Part shown: positions 46,500 to 55,438 of the stretch, in pieces
Layout: each line of letters starts with the position of its first letter
Numbering within the stretch: the stretch's first letter is position 1
Assembly (NCBI GenBank): GCA_030679035.1
Contig: JAUXTH010000189.1
Location: forward strand, 186,001-250,000
Origin: Methylobacter sp.
Lineage (GTDB): Bacteria > Pseudomonadota > Gammaproteobacteria > Methylococcales > Methylomonadaceae
Reading direction: 5' to 3'
DNA: 64,000 bases
The notes under the pieces: generated by a model
Database searches by the model: none
Told to the model about the DNA's origin: nothing
Seen by the model: the letters and a program-made list of their open reading frames with translations, nothing else
Made by a program: the position numbers and the translations under genes

Positions 46500-48059
46500 T
46501 TACAAAATGCAGCATCGGTTGCGGCCTTGCTCCTTAGCCTGATAAAGCGCCTGATCTGCGCGCTCAAAGGCCGATTCATCGGTGTCATTCAGGGTAAACT
46601 CGGTAATGCCACAGGAAATGGTAATGGCAACAGAGGCGCCGCTGGCATTAAAGCCGGTTTTTTCAATAGTCTGACGCAGCTGGTTGGCTACTATTAACGC
46701 GGATTGGCTGTCGGTGTTCGGCAGCAGCATGGTAAATTCTTCACCGCCAAAGCGGGAAATAAAATCGGTTGCGCGGGAATGGTCGGACAATTGTTTGGCG
46801 ATTAACAGCAGTACTTTATCGCCGGCTTTATGACCATAGCTATCATTGATGTTTTTGAAATGATCGATGTCCCAGACGATGAGGCTTAAGGGTGAGTGAT
46901 AACGTTTCCAGCGGGCCAGTTCGGCTTCCAGGCGTTCGTTATAGGCATTACGATTGGGTAGGCCTGTTAATGTGTCGCGCAATGCCTGGTTATTGGCAAT
47001 TTTCAGTTTTGATTTGAGGTCGCTGGATTCTGACTCCATGTCTTTTATTTTATTGACCAAGTCATCGAGTTGTTGCTGGGTTTTTTGGCGTTGAACAGCC
47101 TCTTTTTGGTTATGTTCCTGGATTTCCTTGGCAATCGTTGCTAACCGATTGTTAATGACGCCTTTTAAAGGCTCCAGTTTGGTGGCGTTGGTCGAGCTTA
47201 ACTTCAATTCTTCCATCTGTTCGGAAACGGATTGATCGAGTTTGCTTCTGTTTTCGGCCGATTCTATTGCAGCCGAGCTGGCTCCCAGCACGCTTACATC
47301 CAGTGCCGCCAGTTGCTCGGTAATATGAGAGAGAAATTTATCAATGTCTTGCTGTTCAGATTGGCTGTGTTGTTTTATCTTAAGCAGCAGTTTAAAGGAT
47401 TTATCCAGAATTGTTTCAAACGCTGTTGTGGTTCGATTAGGAGCAGTGAGCAATTGTTTTGCGGTTTGTGCCTGTTGATCAAAGATGCTGGGGATTTCGA
47501 TACCTTCCAGCAAAAGTAATAATTGCCTACTGACAATTCCTATATCAATGTGGTTGGCGATGATAGTTGGCGTTGATATGTCGTCGTCTGGTTCGATAGC
47601 TTCAAGTATGGCGATAAATAATTGATTGGAGGTTTCGAATTTTACGGTATCAGTTTTTTTCTTCAGCAGTCTTAGTGCGTTTTGTTGTGTTTCAGTATTA
47701 TATTGTTGAAGTAGGAAATCAAACAGAAGTTCGGTTTCCACTGACTGGCTTTGAGGCGGCGTATGCTTGATCTGGGAGACGGAGGTGGTGAATTTTTCAA
47801 GTTCATCTTTAAGCGCTTGGCTGTTTATGCCGTTTTTTAATTGATCGCGTATACCCTGCAGGTGCGGATCCAGGAGAGGGTCGAGGCCAGTGGTTGCGAT
47901 AGTCAGGCGTATTATTGTTTTACAAAGCAGGTCTTCTTTTTCCTTGTAAGATTCTTCTGATTTCTTGCAAGAAGCCTCCGACTGTTCCTGTTCATCAAGC
48001 AGATTTAAATATTTCTCTTTCCATTTGTTCGGGTCGGTTGCCTTATTAAAAAAACTCAT
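46500..48059 (-). CDS. Diguanylate cyclase (GGDEF domain)
   Basis: A 519-residue protein. The first 330 residues are helical with charged coiled-coil stretches (KTQQQLDDLVNKIKDMESES). The GGDEF domain follows from about residue 350: LTGLPNRNAYNERL, DIDHFKNINDSYGH and the active site RFGGEEF. It should make cyclic di-GMP in the cytoplasm; no membrane helix is seen. ATG 48059 is preferred because AAGG lies 7 bases upstream of it. No EAL domain is present. A link to the gas vesicle cluster is not shown. Confidence 0.9.
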   Translation of the reverse strand: MSFFNKATDPNKWKEKYLNLLDEQEQSEASCKKSEESYKEKEDLLCKTIIRLTIATTGLDPLLDPHLQGIRDQLKNGINSQALKDELEKFTTSVSQIKHTPPQSQSVETELLFDFLLQQYNTETQQNALRLLKKKTDTVKFETSNQLFIAILEAIEPDDDISTPTIIANHIDIGIVSRQLLLLLEGIEIPSIFDQQAQTAKQLLTAPNRTTTAFETILDKSFKLLLKIKQHSQSEQQDIDKFLSHITEQLAALDVSVLGASSAAIESAENRSKLDQSVSEQMEELKLSSTNATKLEPLKGVINNRLATIAKEIQEHNQKEAVQRQKTQQQLDDLVNKIKDMESESSDLKSKLKIANNQALRDTLTGLPNRNAYNERLEAELARWKRYHSPLSLIVWDIDHFKNINDSYGHKAGDKVLLLIAKQLSDHSRATDFISRFGGEEFTMLLPNTDSQSALIVANQLRQTIEKTGFNASGASVAITISCGITEFTLNDTDESAFERADQALYQAKEQGRNRCCIL

Positions 48060-48192
48060 GATGGACCTTGTCAATGCTTAAGGAGGATTGTTTGTACAAC
48101 AGGCGACTTTGTCAGAAGTCGCCGCATTGATGTCTCATTTGCCCAAACAATAAAATATTTATAAAGAAGTAATCTGCTGATAACGGGTGCAG

Positions 48193-48813
48193 TTATTTTG
48201 CTTTGCTTTCCTGCTGGATCAGTTGATTCATAACTTCAATCATTTTTTCATGAGAACCGGCTGTAGGGCCATTCGTTTTATACTTGCCGTTAATAATGAT
48301 AGCGGGAACGCCGGTCACGCCGTAACGACTGGCCGTGGCGGCCGCCTGACGCATTTTGGCGTCGACCAGAAATGAATTGTAGGCATCATGGAATTCGGCT
48401 TCGTTAACGCCGTGCGCAACAAAGAATTTAGCCAGCTGATCTTCGGTCTCAAGGTTTTGTTTTTTGTTTTGTATAGCGTCAAAAAAGTCGCCATGAACTT
48501 TATCGACTACGCCAAGCGCTTCAGCAGTAAAATAAGCTTTGGCGTGCTTGCCCCAAAGATCACTGAATACAGCGGGTTGGCGGATAAATTCAACGTTCTT
48601 AGGCAGGCTTTTTACCCATTTTTCCAGCAGCGGTTCAAAGCTATAGCAATGTGGACAGCCGTACCAGAAGAATTCAATGATTTCAATTTTATCGGGATTA
48701 TGGGTGGGTTGGGCCGGTGACAGGGTTTCATAACCAACCGATTCGGCTTTTAGCAAGGCTGAGAAGGAAAATAACAAGATTAATAAGCTGGTTTGGGTAA
48801 TTTTTTTTAACAT
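48193..48813 (-). CDS. dsbA: Periplasmic thiol:disulfide oxidoreductase DsbA
   Basis: A 206-residue protein with an N-terminal signal peptide (LLILLFSFSALLKAES), the active site CPHC in WYGCPHCYSFEP near residue 53 and the cis-Pro loop GVTGVPAIII near 165. It oxidises cysteines of exported proteins. A 242-base inverted-repeat element lies just upstream, between it and a cytochrome gene. Confidence 0.93.
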   Translation of the reverse strand: MLKKITQTSLLILLFSFSALLKAESVGYETLSPAQPTHNPDKIEIIEFFWYGCPHCYSFEPLLEKWVKSLPKNVEFIRQPAVFSDLWGKHAKAYFTAEALGVVDKVHGDFFDAIQNKKQNLETEDQLAKFFVAHGVNEAEFHDAYNSFLVDAKMRQAAATASRYGVTGVPAIIINGKYKTNGPTAGSHEKMIEVMNQLIQQESKAK

Positions 48814-48835
48814 GGCTACGGTTCTCTATTGGTTT

Positions 48836-49077
48836 TGTAGGGCGGTTTCACTTCGTGCTCTAACGAGTCGCGTTACGACTACATGGACAGATATTTGCTC
48901 CTCGGTAATTGCTCCTGCATTACTCTACTACACGCCATCCATGGCGTTATGCAATATCTGCATTCACCACATCCATGTGGATTATGCAGGAGGTAGCGCA
49001 ACGCACGAGCAGTTGCCGAGCAATCCGCCAAACTTTATATACAAATAGGCGGATTGCTAAAGCAAATCCGCCCTACA
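48836..49077. mobile_element. MITE-like element with 10-bp inverted ends
   Basis: A 242-base stretch bounded by tgtagggcgg and ccgccctaca. Inside are further palindromes (gcaatatctgca; cacatccatgtgg) and a tgcaggaggtagcgca stretch related to 57680-57720. It encodes no credible protein. It separates the starts of dsbA and the end of the cytochrome gene. Confidence 0.6.
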
Positions 49078-49078
49078 C

Positions 49079-49741
49079 TCATTTCATCATTGATATGCGA
49101 TAAGAAACGGCTTTTATTTCCTCGTCGGTCATTTTTTTGGCAATCATGTGCATGATGTTTTCCGGATTGTTGCTGCGTGCGCCGGATTTAAAGTCGGTAA
49201 GCGTTTTGATTAAATAATCGGCGTGTTGCGATTTTAATGCCGGAAACGAAGCCGGTTTATTGCCCTCGCCAAAAGGACCGTGACAGGCGATGCAGGCGGA
49301 GACTTCGCTTTTTAGGTCACCGTTCCGGTACAGGTCGCTGCCCTTGGCAATCAGGGTCTGGATGTCTTTGTTGCCGGCCGGTTTTTCGTCTTCATCGTCA
49401 GCAGCCAAGACCGGCATGGCGTTTTCGGAAATCTTTTGCGCCGCGTAGTATGCGGAAATGTCCGCCATATCTTCGTCAGTTAATGATAGCGCCATAGCCG
49501 ACATCATCGGGTCGCTGCGGCTGCCGTCTTTGAATGCGCGCAACTGCCGTTCCAGATAGGAAGAATGTTGCTGTGCAAGCTTGGGAAATGTTGCTACCAT
49601 GCTGTTGCCGTTGTCTCCGTGACAACTGGCGCAGGACTCTGCTTTTTGTTTTCCTGCGTTAACATCGCCTTCTGCATGTAAAATACCTGTAGCGCTGGTC
49701 AACGCCAGAGAAATTGAAAGTATCTGCCATTTTTTCTTCAT
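49079..49741 (-). CDS. Dihaem cytochrome c4-type protein
   Basis: A 220-residue exported cytochrome with a signal peptide (ISLALTSATGILHAEG) and two haem sites, CASCHG near residue 37 and CIACHG near 135. Axial Met residues are available in MMSAMALSL and near the C terminus. Two similar halves are typical of cytochrome c4, which passes electrons to terminal oxidases. ATG 49741 has AGGGG 8 bases upstream; the frame extends to a TTG just before it. Confidence 0.88.
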   Translation of the reverse strand: MKKKWQILSISLALTSATGILHAEGDVNAGKQKAESCASCHGDNGNSMVATFPKLAQQHSSYLERQLRAFKDGSRSDPMMSAMALSLTDEDMADISAYYAAQKISENAMPVLAADDEDEKPAGNKDIQTLIAKGSDLYRNGDLKSEVSACIACHGPFGEGNKPASFPALKSQHADYLIKTLTDFKSGARSNNPENIMHMIAKKMTDEEIKAVSYRISMMK

Positions 49742-49774
49742 CAAATTCCCCTTTGGAATGATTAATCATTTATC

Positions 49775-49834
49775 GTAGGGGCAATCCCTTGTGGTTGCCC
49801 GAGGCACAGGGCAACCACAAGGGATTGCCCCTAC
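49775..49834. repeat. Perfect 26-bp hairpin in a divergent promoter region
   Basis: Arms of 26 bases begin gtaggggcaatcccttgtgg and are perfectly complementary around an 8-base loop (gaggcaca). It lies between the starts of the cytochrome and engB genes, so it is not a normal terminator. The 'gggcaaccacaagggattgcc' core is a common dispersed repeat in bacteria. Confidence 0.85.
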
Positions 49835-49878
49835 AGTTTTAAATTTTACTCTAAATAGTAACGCTAAGCGAGACAACG

Positions 49879-50520
49879 ATGAACCCAGTTTACACCCAAG
49901 CAAAATTTATTAACAGTTCGCCACATCTTCGTGACACGCCTCCGGATCAGGGCATGGAAGTGGCATTTGCCGGGCGCTCAAATGCGGGTAAATCCAGCGC
50001 AATTAATACTTTAACCCGGCAAAACGCATTGGCTCGAATCAGTAAGACGCCGGGCAGAACCCAGATGCTTAATTTTTTCGAAATTAATGAGCAGCAACGG
50101 TTTGTCGATTTGCCGGGTTACGGCTATGCCAAAGTGCCTTTAGCGGTGAAGAAAAAATGGCATGAGTTGATGGAAACGTATTTAACCAGCCGCAAGTCAT
50201 TATGCGGCATTATTCTGGTGATGGATGTGCGCCATCCGCTAACCGAATTCGACTGGCAGATGATAGAGTGGTGCGAACATACCGGGCTGCCGCTGCATGT
50301 ATTGTTAACCAAGGCGGATAAGTTGAATTACGGGGCGGCTAAAACGACTTTGTTGCAGGTGCAAAAGGAGTTAAAGGATGCCAGTTTCCCGTTGACGATA
50401 CAGCTGTTTTCGTCGTTGAAAAAAATCGGCATTGATGAGGTGCATAGTGCACTGGATCATTTGTTTAATCCTGTTGACCAGGAGCAGCAGGATCAGAGCA
50501 AAATATCGACACCTTCCTGA
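49879..50520 (+). CDS. engB: Ribosome biogenesis GTPase EngB (YsxC/YihA)
   Basis: A 213-residue GTPase: G1 GRSNAGKSS (residues 33-41), G3 DLPGYGYAKV (near 79), G4 TKADK (near 146) and the KTPGRTQMLNFF segment. It is needed for 50S subunit maturation. Its 3' end overlaps the convergent metallo-hydrolase gene by 28 bases. Confidence 0.95.
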   Translation: MNPVYTQAKFINSSPHLRDTPPDQGMEVAFAGRSNAGKSSAINTLTRQNALARISKTPGRTQMLNFFEINEQQRFVDLPGYGYAKVPLAVKKKWHELMETYLTSRKSLCGIILVMDVRHPLTEFDWQMIEWCEHTGLPLHVLLTKADKLNYGAAKTTLLQVQKELKDASFPLTIQLFSSLKKIGIDEVHSALDHLFNPVDQEQQDQSKISTPS

Positions 50521-51374
50521 GCAAGCAATAATTCGCAGCCGGTTTCCGGGTGGTTTTGCAGCAAGCTTTGATAAATGGCATCAAGGCTTGCATCGCTACG
50601 GGTGGGTTCGTGGTGGGTAAAAAATAGTTTTTTTGCGTTTGCGGCAGTGGCCAGCTTTATCCCCGAATCATAAGTGCCATGCCCCCAGCCTTGTTTGGAG
50701 GCATATTCCTCATTGGTATAGGACGAGTCGACGATCAACGCATCGACATCTTTCATGGCCAGTACCACTTCGTTCCATTTGGCATCGACAAAAGACTGGA
50801 ATTCAACATATTCATCATCTTCCGGATCATAGATGTTGAGTTGCGGTTCGTAATCGCCGGTAAAAAAAATGGATTGCCCGTCGCAATCGATACGGTAGCC
50901 GAAATTTAACACCGGATGACTGAGTACAATCGGAGTGATCGTGGCGCTGCCGACCTTGACCGGTACGCCCGGCATGACTGTGGTGTAGTTAATCCGTGCA
51001 TTCAGCTGTGCTTCCCGTATTGGGAAAAAACTGTATTGCAGCTGTACGGAAAGTGCGCGGTTGATGGTTTCATTGGTGACCGGGTCAATCCCGCCGTAGA
51101 TAGTGATCTGATTGTTGGGGATGAAAATAGGGATAAAAAAGGGCAGGCCCTGTATATGGTCCCAATGGGTATGGGTAATGAAGATATGCGCCTGGATGGG
51201 CATTTCTTTCAGCAGGTTTTGTGCAAGTGCGTGGATGCCGGTACCAGCGTCAATAATGATTAAATCATTGTCATCGGTTCTGATTTCAATGCAGGTGGTA
51301 TTGCCGCCGTATTTAACGGTATTGGGCCCTGGTGTGGGTATGGATCCTCTAACGCCCCAGAATTTAAATTTCAT
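50493..51374 (-). CDS. MBL-fold metallo-hydrolase
   Basis: A 293-residue metallo-beta-lactamase-fold enzyme. The N terminus FWGVRGSIPTPGPNTVKYGG and the metal motif THTHWDHIQG near residue 78 are characteristic of a family related to cyclic phosphodiesterases and PqqB. Further ligands are expected in VLSHPVLNFGYR, FFTGDY and the final FTHHEP. The substrate is not known. The 3' end overlaps engB in convergent orientation. Confidence 0.85.
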   Translation of the reverse strand: MKFKFWGVRGSIPTPGPNTVKYGGNTTCIEIRTDDNDLIIIDAGTGIHALAQNLLKEMPIQAHIFITHTHWDHIQGLPFFIPIFIPNNQITIYGGIDPVTNETINRALSVQLQYSFFPIREAQLNARINYTTVMPGVPVKVGSATITPIVLSHPVLNFGYRIDCDGQSIFFTGDYEPQLNIYDPEDDEYVEFQSFVDAKWNEVVLAMKDVDALIVDSSYTNEEYASKQGWGHGTYDSGIKLATAANAKKLFFTHHEPTRSDASLDAIYQSLLQNHPETGCELLLAQEGVDILL

Positions 51375-51435
51375 TGTTGTCCTTCGACTGCATGGAGGTA
51401 GGTGGTGGAAGCAATGCAGGAGCGCAAACCGAGCA

Positions 51436-52284
51436 CTACAAGTTAATAAAAGACTGAGCTTCTGTTTTGATCGATTCCAAATTCCCTAAAGCCCCGCACA
51501 TGCCAGGCAGATCCTGGCCAAAACGGGCGACAATGGATTGGGGGAAGTCTTCTATCAGAGGATTGCCGCTATCACCGAACTGCATGTATTTGCTGATTTG
51601 ATTGGCCGCAAAAACGCAGTCCCTTAAGACATTTTGGCTAAGATCCAGCTCATGATGATGAGCGATGGCATCAATTAACGTCTCGGACAGATCCCATTTT
51701 TCGGCCAGCATTTTACCTGCCTGTGTATGACTAATGCCGATAAATTCGAGTTCGGTTTGGTGCAGGGGCAGTTGTTGTTCTTTGCTTTTTTCCAGCGCAA
51801 GTTTAAATTCATTGGGCATAAATTCGGCGAACACCACCTTGCCAAAGTCATGCAGTAATCCGGCAACAAAACAATCGCTGCATTCTATTGAGGACAGGCT
51901 GATGCGTTCAGCAAGCATTTTACTGATGGATGCGGTGGTTAAAGAATGCAGCAGGAAACTGGAGGTGTTGAAATTGGCCTTGTTGTCGGCATTCAGCATG
52001 CCCATTGCGGCGACGCCTAAAGCCATGTTCTTTATGGTGTTAAGGCCAATATGCACGACTGCCCGTTGCACCGAGGTGACTTTGTGAGGCAGGCCGTAGA
52101 AAGATGAATTAATGGACTTAAGGATTTTAACGGTCATGACCGGGTCGCATTCAATCACACGGACAATGTCTTTTGCCGAAGCATTGATGTCTGACGTTAA
52201 CTGCACGACTTGCTGGACGCTTCTGGGGAAAGCGGGCATTTTCTCAACGAGGACGATGAGTTTTTCGTTTTTTGAGTTCGACAT
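51436..52284 (-). CDS. HDOD domain signalling protein
   Basis: A 282-residue HDOD protein (FPRSVQQVVQLTSDINASAKD, VVHIGLNTIKNMALGV, GLLHDFGKVVFAEF and AHHHELD). HDOD domains resemble HD hydrolases and usually act as regulatory scaffolds in signalling. The DFGK variant partly keeps the HD-like motif. No other domain is fused. The gene stands alone between the metallo-hydrolase and polA. Confidence 0.88.
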   Translation of the reverse strand: MSNSKNEKLIVLVEKMPAFPRSVQQVVQLTSDINASAKDIVRVIECDPVMTVKILKSINSSFYGLPHKVTSVQRAVVHIGLNTIKNMALGVAAMGMLNADNKANFNTSSFLLHSLTTASISKMLAERISLSSIECSDCFVAGLLHDFGKVVFAEFMPNEFKLALEKSKEQQLPLHQTELEFIGISHTQAGKMLAEKWDLSETLIDAIAHHHELDLSQNVLRDCVFAANQISKYMQFGDSGNPLIEDFPQSIVARFGQDLPGMCGALGNLESIKTEAQSFINL

Positions 52285-52411
52285 TGTGTGTGGTTAAGCA
52301 GTAATAACTATTAGAGCATAGCAGAGAAAAGGAGTTGTTAGTCATGTGGATCCAAGTTATACCGCCACTATAATACAAACCGTCATAATACCGAAAAATA
52401 ATAACTAACAG

Positions 52412-55213
52412 TTAATGAGCTTCATCCCAATTATTTCCAATACCTATGTCGACAATCAGCGGCACATTAAGCTCGGTAGCCGCACACATCAGGGTTCTGA
52501 TATTCGCTGCGCAGTCGTCGACATGATCTTCGGCAATCTCAAATACCAGTTCGTCATGCACCTGCATGATCATTTTGGCATCCGGTTTATCCCGATACAA
52601 CCACCGGTCGGCGGCAATCATGGCGCGTTTAATGATGTCGGCTGCGGTTCCCTGCATCGGCGCATTGATGGCGGTGCGTTCGGCATACTGGCGGCGCGCT
52701 GCATTGCGTGAATTTATCTCTGGTAAATAAAGTCGTCTGCCGAATAATGTTTCAACATAGCCCTGTTCTCGAGCTAGCCCTCTGATGCTGTCCATATAGT
52801 TTTTGACGCCCGGATAACGGGCAAAATACAGATCAATATAAGATTGCGCCTGGCCGCGCGACAAGCCCAGTTGCTGCGCCAGTCCAAAGGATGACATGCC
52901 GTAAATCAGGCCGAAATTGATGGCTTTGGCGGAACGGCGCAAATCGGTGGTGACTTGCTCGGGAGCGACGCCAAACACTTCCGCCGCTGTGGCTCGGTGT
53001 ACGTCCTGCCCTTCGGTAAAGGCTTTTAACAAACCTGCATCGGCGGATAAATGCGCCATGATGCGTAATTCAATCTGCGAATAATCGGCGGCGACAATTT
53101 TTTTGCCTTCGGGAGCGATAAACGCCTGACGGATTTTGCGGCCTTCTTCGCTACGTATCGGGATGTTTTGCAGGTTGGGATCGGAGGAAGACAGTCTGCC
53201 TGTTGCGGCTACCGCCTGATGGTACGAGGTATGAATCCGTCCGGTTTGCCCGTCAACCTGTTGCGGCAGTTTGTCGGTATAAGTTGATTTCAGTTTGCTT
53301 AAACTGCGGTACTCCAGAATCAGCTTGGGCAGCGGATAATCGAGGGCCAATTCCTGCAATACCGATTCTTCCGTAGACGGCTGGCCTTTTGGGGTTTTTT
53401 TTAACACCGGCAGCTTTTGCTGATCGTAAAGGATGTCCTGGATCTGTTTGGGCGAGCCCAGGTTGAAGGTCTGTCCGGCCAGATCGTGAGCGTGTTGCTC
53501 AAGCGATATAATCTGGCTGGAAAGCTCAAGGCTTTGTTGCGCGAGCATCGCGGCGTCGATTAACACGCCGTTGCTTTCAATGCGGGCCAGCACGCTGATT
53601 AGCGGCACTTCCATTTCTGTATATAACTCAAGCAATTTTGGCTGCTGCGCCAGCTTTGCAGCCAGTACCTGATGCAGTTGCAGGGTGATGTCGGCGTCTT
53701 CTGCGGCGTAAGGTGCGGCCTGTTCTATAGGCACCTCCTGAAAGCCTATTTGTTTTGCGCCTTTTCCGGCTACATCTTCATAATGGATGGTTTCAACGCC
53801 CAGATATTCCTTAGCGAGGTCATCCATATTGTGTTTGGTTGCGGTGCTGTTTAGCACGTAGGATTCGAGCATGGTGTCGTGGGCGATGCCGCGCAATGCA
53901 ATGCCGTGATTGGCCAGTACATGCATATCGTATTTCAGGTTTTGCCCGAGTTTGGCTTTGTCCGGGTTTTCCAGCAGAGGCCGCAGTTTTTCCAGTATCT
54001 CAGAACGGTTCAGCTGATCCGGCACTCCGGGATAGTCATGAGCCAGCGGCACATAGGCGGCTTTGCCGGGCGTTACCGCAAAGGATACGCCGACTATCTG
54101 TGCCTTGCTGTAATCCAGGCTGGTGGTTTCGGTATCGAACGCAAACAATTCGGCTTTTTCCAGTTGCTCAAGCCAGTCATTAAAGTGCTGTTTGGTTAAC
54201 AGGGTTTCATAATTGGAGTCGATTTTGGCGGGCTTATCTTCGGTCTGCGCAGCTTCAATAGGGGCTGTCCTACGCTCAGTCGAAGGGCTCAGGTCTGGCG
54301 TAGTCGAAGAACCTGTGCTGAGCTCAGTCGAAGCATCCAGCGTTTTTAGCCAGGACGAAAAGCCCAGTTCGGCCAATAAAATTTTCAGCTCCGCCTTGTC
54401 CATCGGTTGCTGTTTCAGGTCTTCGATGCTGTAAGGCAAATCCAGGTCGCATTTAATGGTGGTCAGTTGTTTGGATAAAGGAAGTTGATCCAAACTGGCG
54501 CGCAGGTTCTCGCCGATTTTGCCGCCGATTTCATTGGCGTGGGCGATCAGGTTTTCCAAGGTCTGGTATTGCTCCAGCCATTTTGCCGCCGTTTTGGGGC
54601 CGACTTTGGGCACGCCGGGAATATTGTCGACGGTATCGCCGATCAAGGCCAGGTAATCGATAATCTGCTCCGGCCTGACGCCGAATTTGTCGATAACGCC
54701 CTGAATATCCATGCGCGTGTTGGACATGGTGTTTTCCAGGATAATGTGCTCGGTGACCAGCTGCGCCATATCCTTGTCACCGGTGGAAATGATCACGTCG
54801 TAGCCTTGTTGCTCAGCGTGTTGCGCCAGTACGCCCAGCACATCGTCGGCTTCCACGCCGGATTCGATAATCAACGGTAAACCCATCGCCCGAATCAGGT
54901 TGTGCAGCGGGGCGATCTGTACCCGCAAATCATCAGGCATAGGCGGTCGATGAGCCTTGTACTGATCGTAAAGCTCGTTACGAAAGGTTTTGCCCGGCGC
55001 ATCGAAGACTATGGTGATATGGTCGCTGTGGTAGTCGGCGATCAGTTTGCGCAGCATATTGCTGACGCCGTAAATTGCGTTGGTGGGTTCGCCATTCGCG
55101 TTGGTTAGCGGCGGAATGGCATGGTAAGCGCGGAATAAAAAAGAGGAACCGTCAACCAGGATCAGGCGTTCCCTTTGACATTGCTCAGGGTAGGTTTGTG
55201 TTTGTTGGGACAT
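52412..55213 (-). CDS. polA: DNA polymerase I
   Basis: A 933-residue PolA with three domains: 5'-3' exonuclease (STGDKDMAQLV, GPKTAAKWL), intact 3'-5' exonuclease (FDTETTSLD near residue 360, AAEDADITLQLH) and polymerase (ADYSQIELRIMAHLS, KAINFGLIYGM, MQVHDELVFE). It fills gaps in repair and removes RNA primers. Residues 294-318, in the linker before the proofreading domain, derive from a palindromic repeat (54261-54333), a tolerant site for insertion. Confidence 0.97.
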   Translation of the reverse strand: MSQQTQTYPEQCQRERLILVDGSSFLFRAYHAIPPLTNANGEPTNAIYGVSNMLRKLIADYHSDHITIVFDAPGKTFRNELYDQYKAHRPPMPDDLRVQIAPLHNLIRAMGLPLIIESGVEADDVLGVLAQHAEQQGYDVIISTGDKDMAQLVTEHIILENTMSNTRMDIQGVIDKFGVRPEQIIDYLALIGDTVDNIPGVPKVGPKTAAKWLEQYQTLENLIAHANEIGGKIGENLRASLDQLPLSKQLTTIKCDLDLPYSIEDLKQQPMDKAELKILLAELGFSSWLKTLDASTELSTGSSTTPDLSPSTERRTAPIEAAQTEDKPAKIDSNYETLLTKQHFNDWLEQLEKAELFAFDTETTSLDYSKAQIVGVSFAVTPGKAAYVPLAHDYPGVPDQLNRSEILEKLRPLLENPDKAKLGQNLKYDMHVLANHGIALRGIAHDTMLESYVLNSTATKHNMDDLAKEYLGVETIHYEDVAGKGAKQIGFQEVPIEQAAPYAAEDADITLQLHQVLAAKLAQQPKLLELYTEMEVPLISVLARIESNGVLIDAAMLAQQSLELSSQIISLEQHAHDLAGQTFNLGSPKQIQDILYDQQKLPVLKKTPKGQPSTEESVLQELALDYPLPKLILEYRSLSKLKSTYTDKLPQQVDGQTGRIHTSYHQAVAATGRLSSSDPNLQNIPIRSEEGRKIRQAFIAPEGKKIVAADYSQIELRIMAHLSADAGLLKAFTEGQDVHRATAAEVFGVAPEQVTTDLRRSAKAINFGLIYGMSSFGLAQQLGLSRGQAQSYIDLYFARYPGVKNYMDSIRGLAREQGYVETLFGRRLYLPEINSRNAARRQYAERTAINAPMQGTAADIIKRAMIAADRWLYRDKPDAKMIMQVHDELVFEIAEDHVDDCAANIRTLMCAATELNVPLIVDIGIGNNWDEAH
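54261..54333. repeat. In-frame palindromic repeat inside polA
   Basis: A compound of several units: ggctgtcctacgctcagtcg, ctcaggtctggcgtagtcga and ctgtgctgagctcagtcgaa. It encodes TELSTGSSTTPDLSPSTERR in the linker of PolA. It belongs to the family found in three genes of the gas vesicle cluster. Confidence 0.8.
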
Positions 55214-55255
55214 AAATTAGACTCAAGGCTAAGGGACTATTAACTATGATTAATA

Positions 55256-55424
55256 GAACGCAGATGACGCAGGTTAGGCGGATTTACGCGGATTTTTAAA
55301 AGCCGAATTTGTTATGCACTTTTAAATCTGTGTTTCATTTTTGTTACAAATATAACGAGTGGAATCGCTAATTAACTACTTCCTTAATCTTATTAAATCA
55401 TAATCATCTGCGTCATCCGCGTTC
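55256..55424. repeat. Inverted-repeat element, copy 3 (long form)
   Basis: A 169-base relative of the elements at 4458-4545 and 20434-20519: it starts gaacgcagatgacgcagg and ends catctgcgtcatccgcgttc. The middle is longer than in the other copies. It lies between relA and polA, in the polA promoter region. Confidence 0.7.
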
Positions 55425-55438
55425 CATTTCTTAACGCC

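Noticed and set aside
49775-49834. Reading the 26-bp hairpin as a terminator
   Set aside because: It lies between two divergent gene starts and has no T-run suited to either gene's end.
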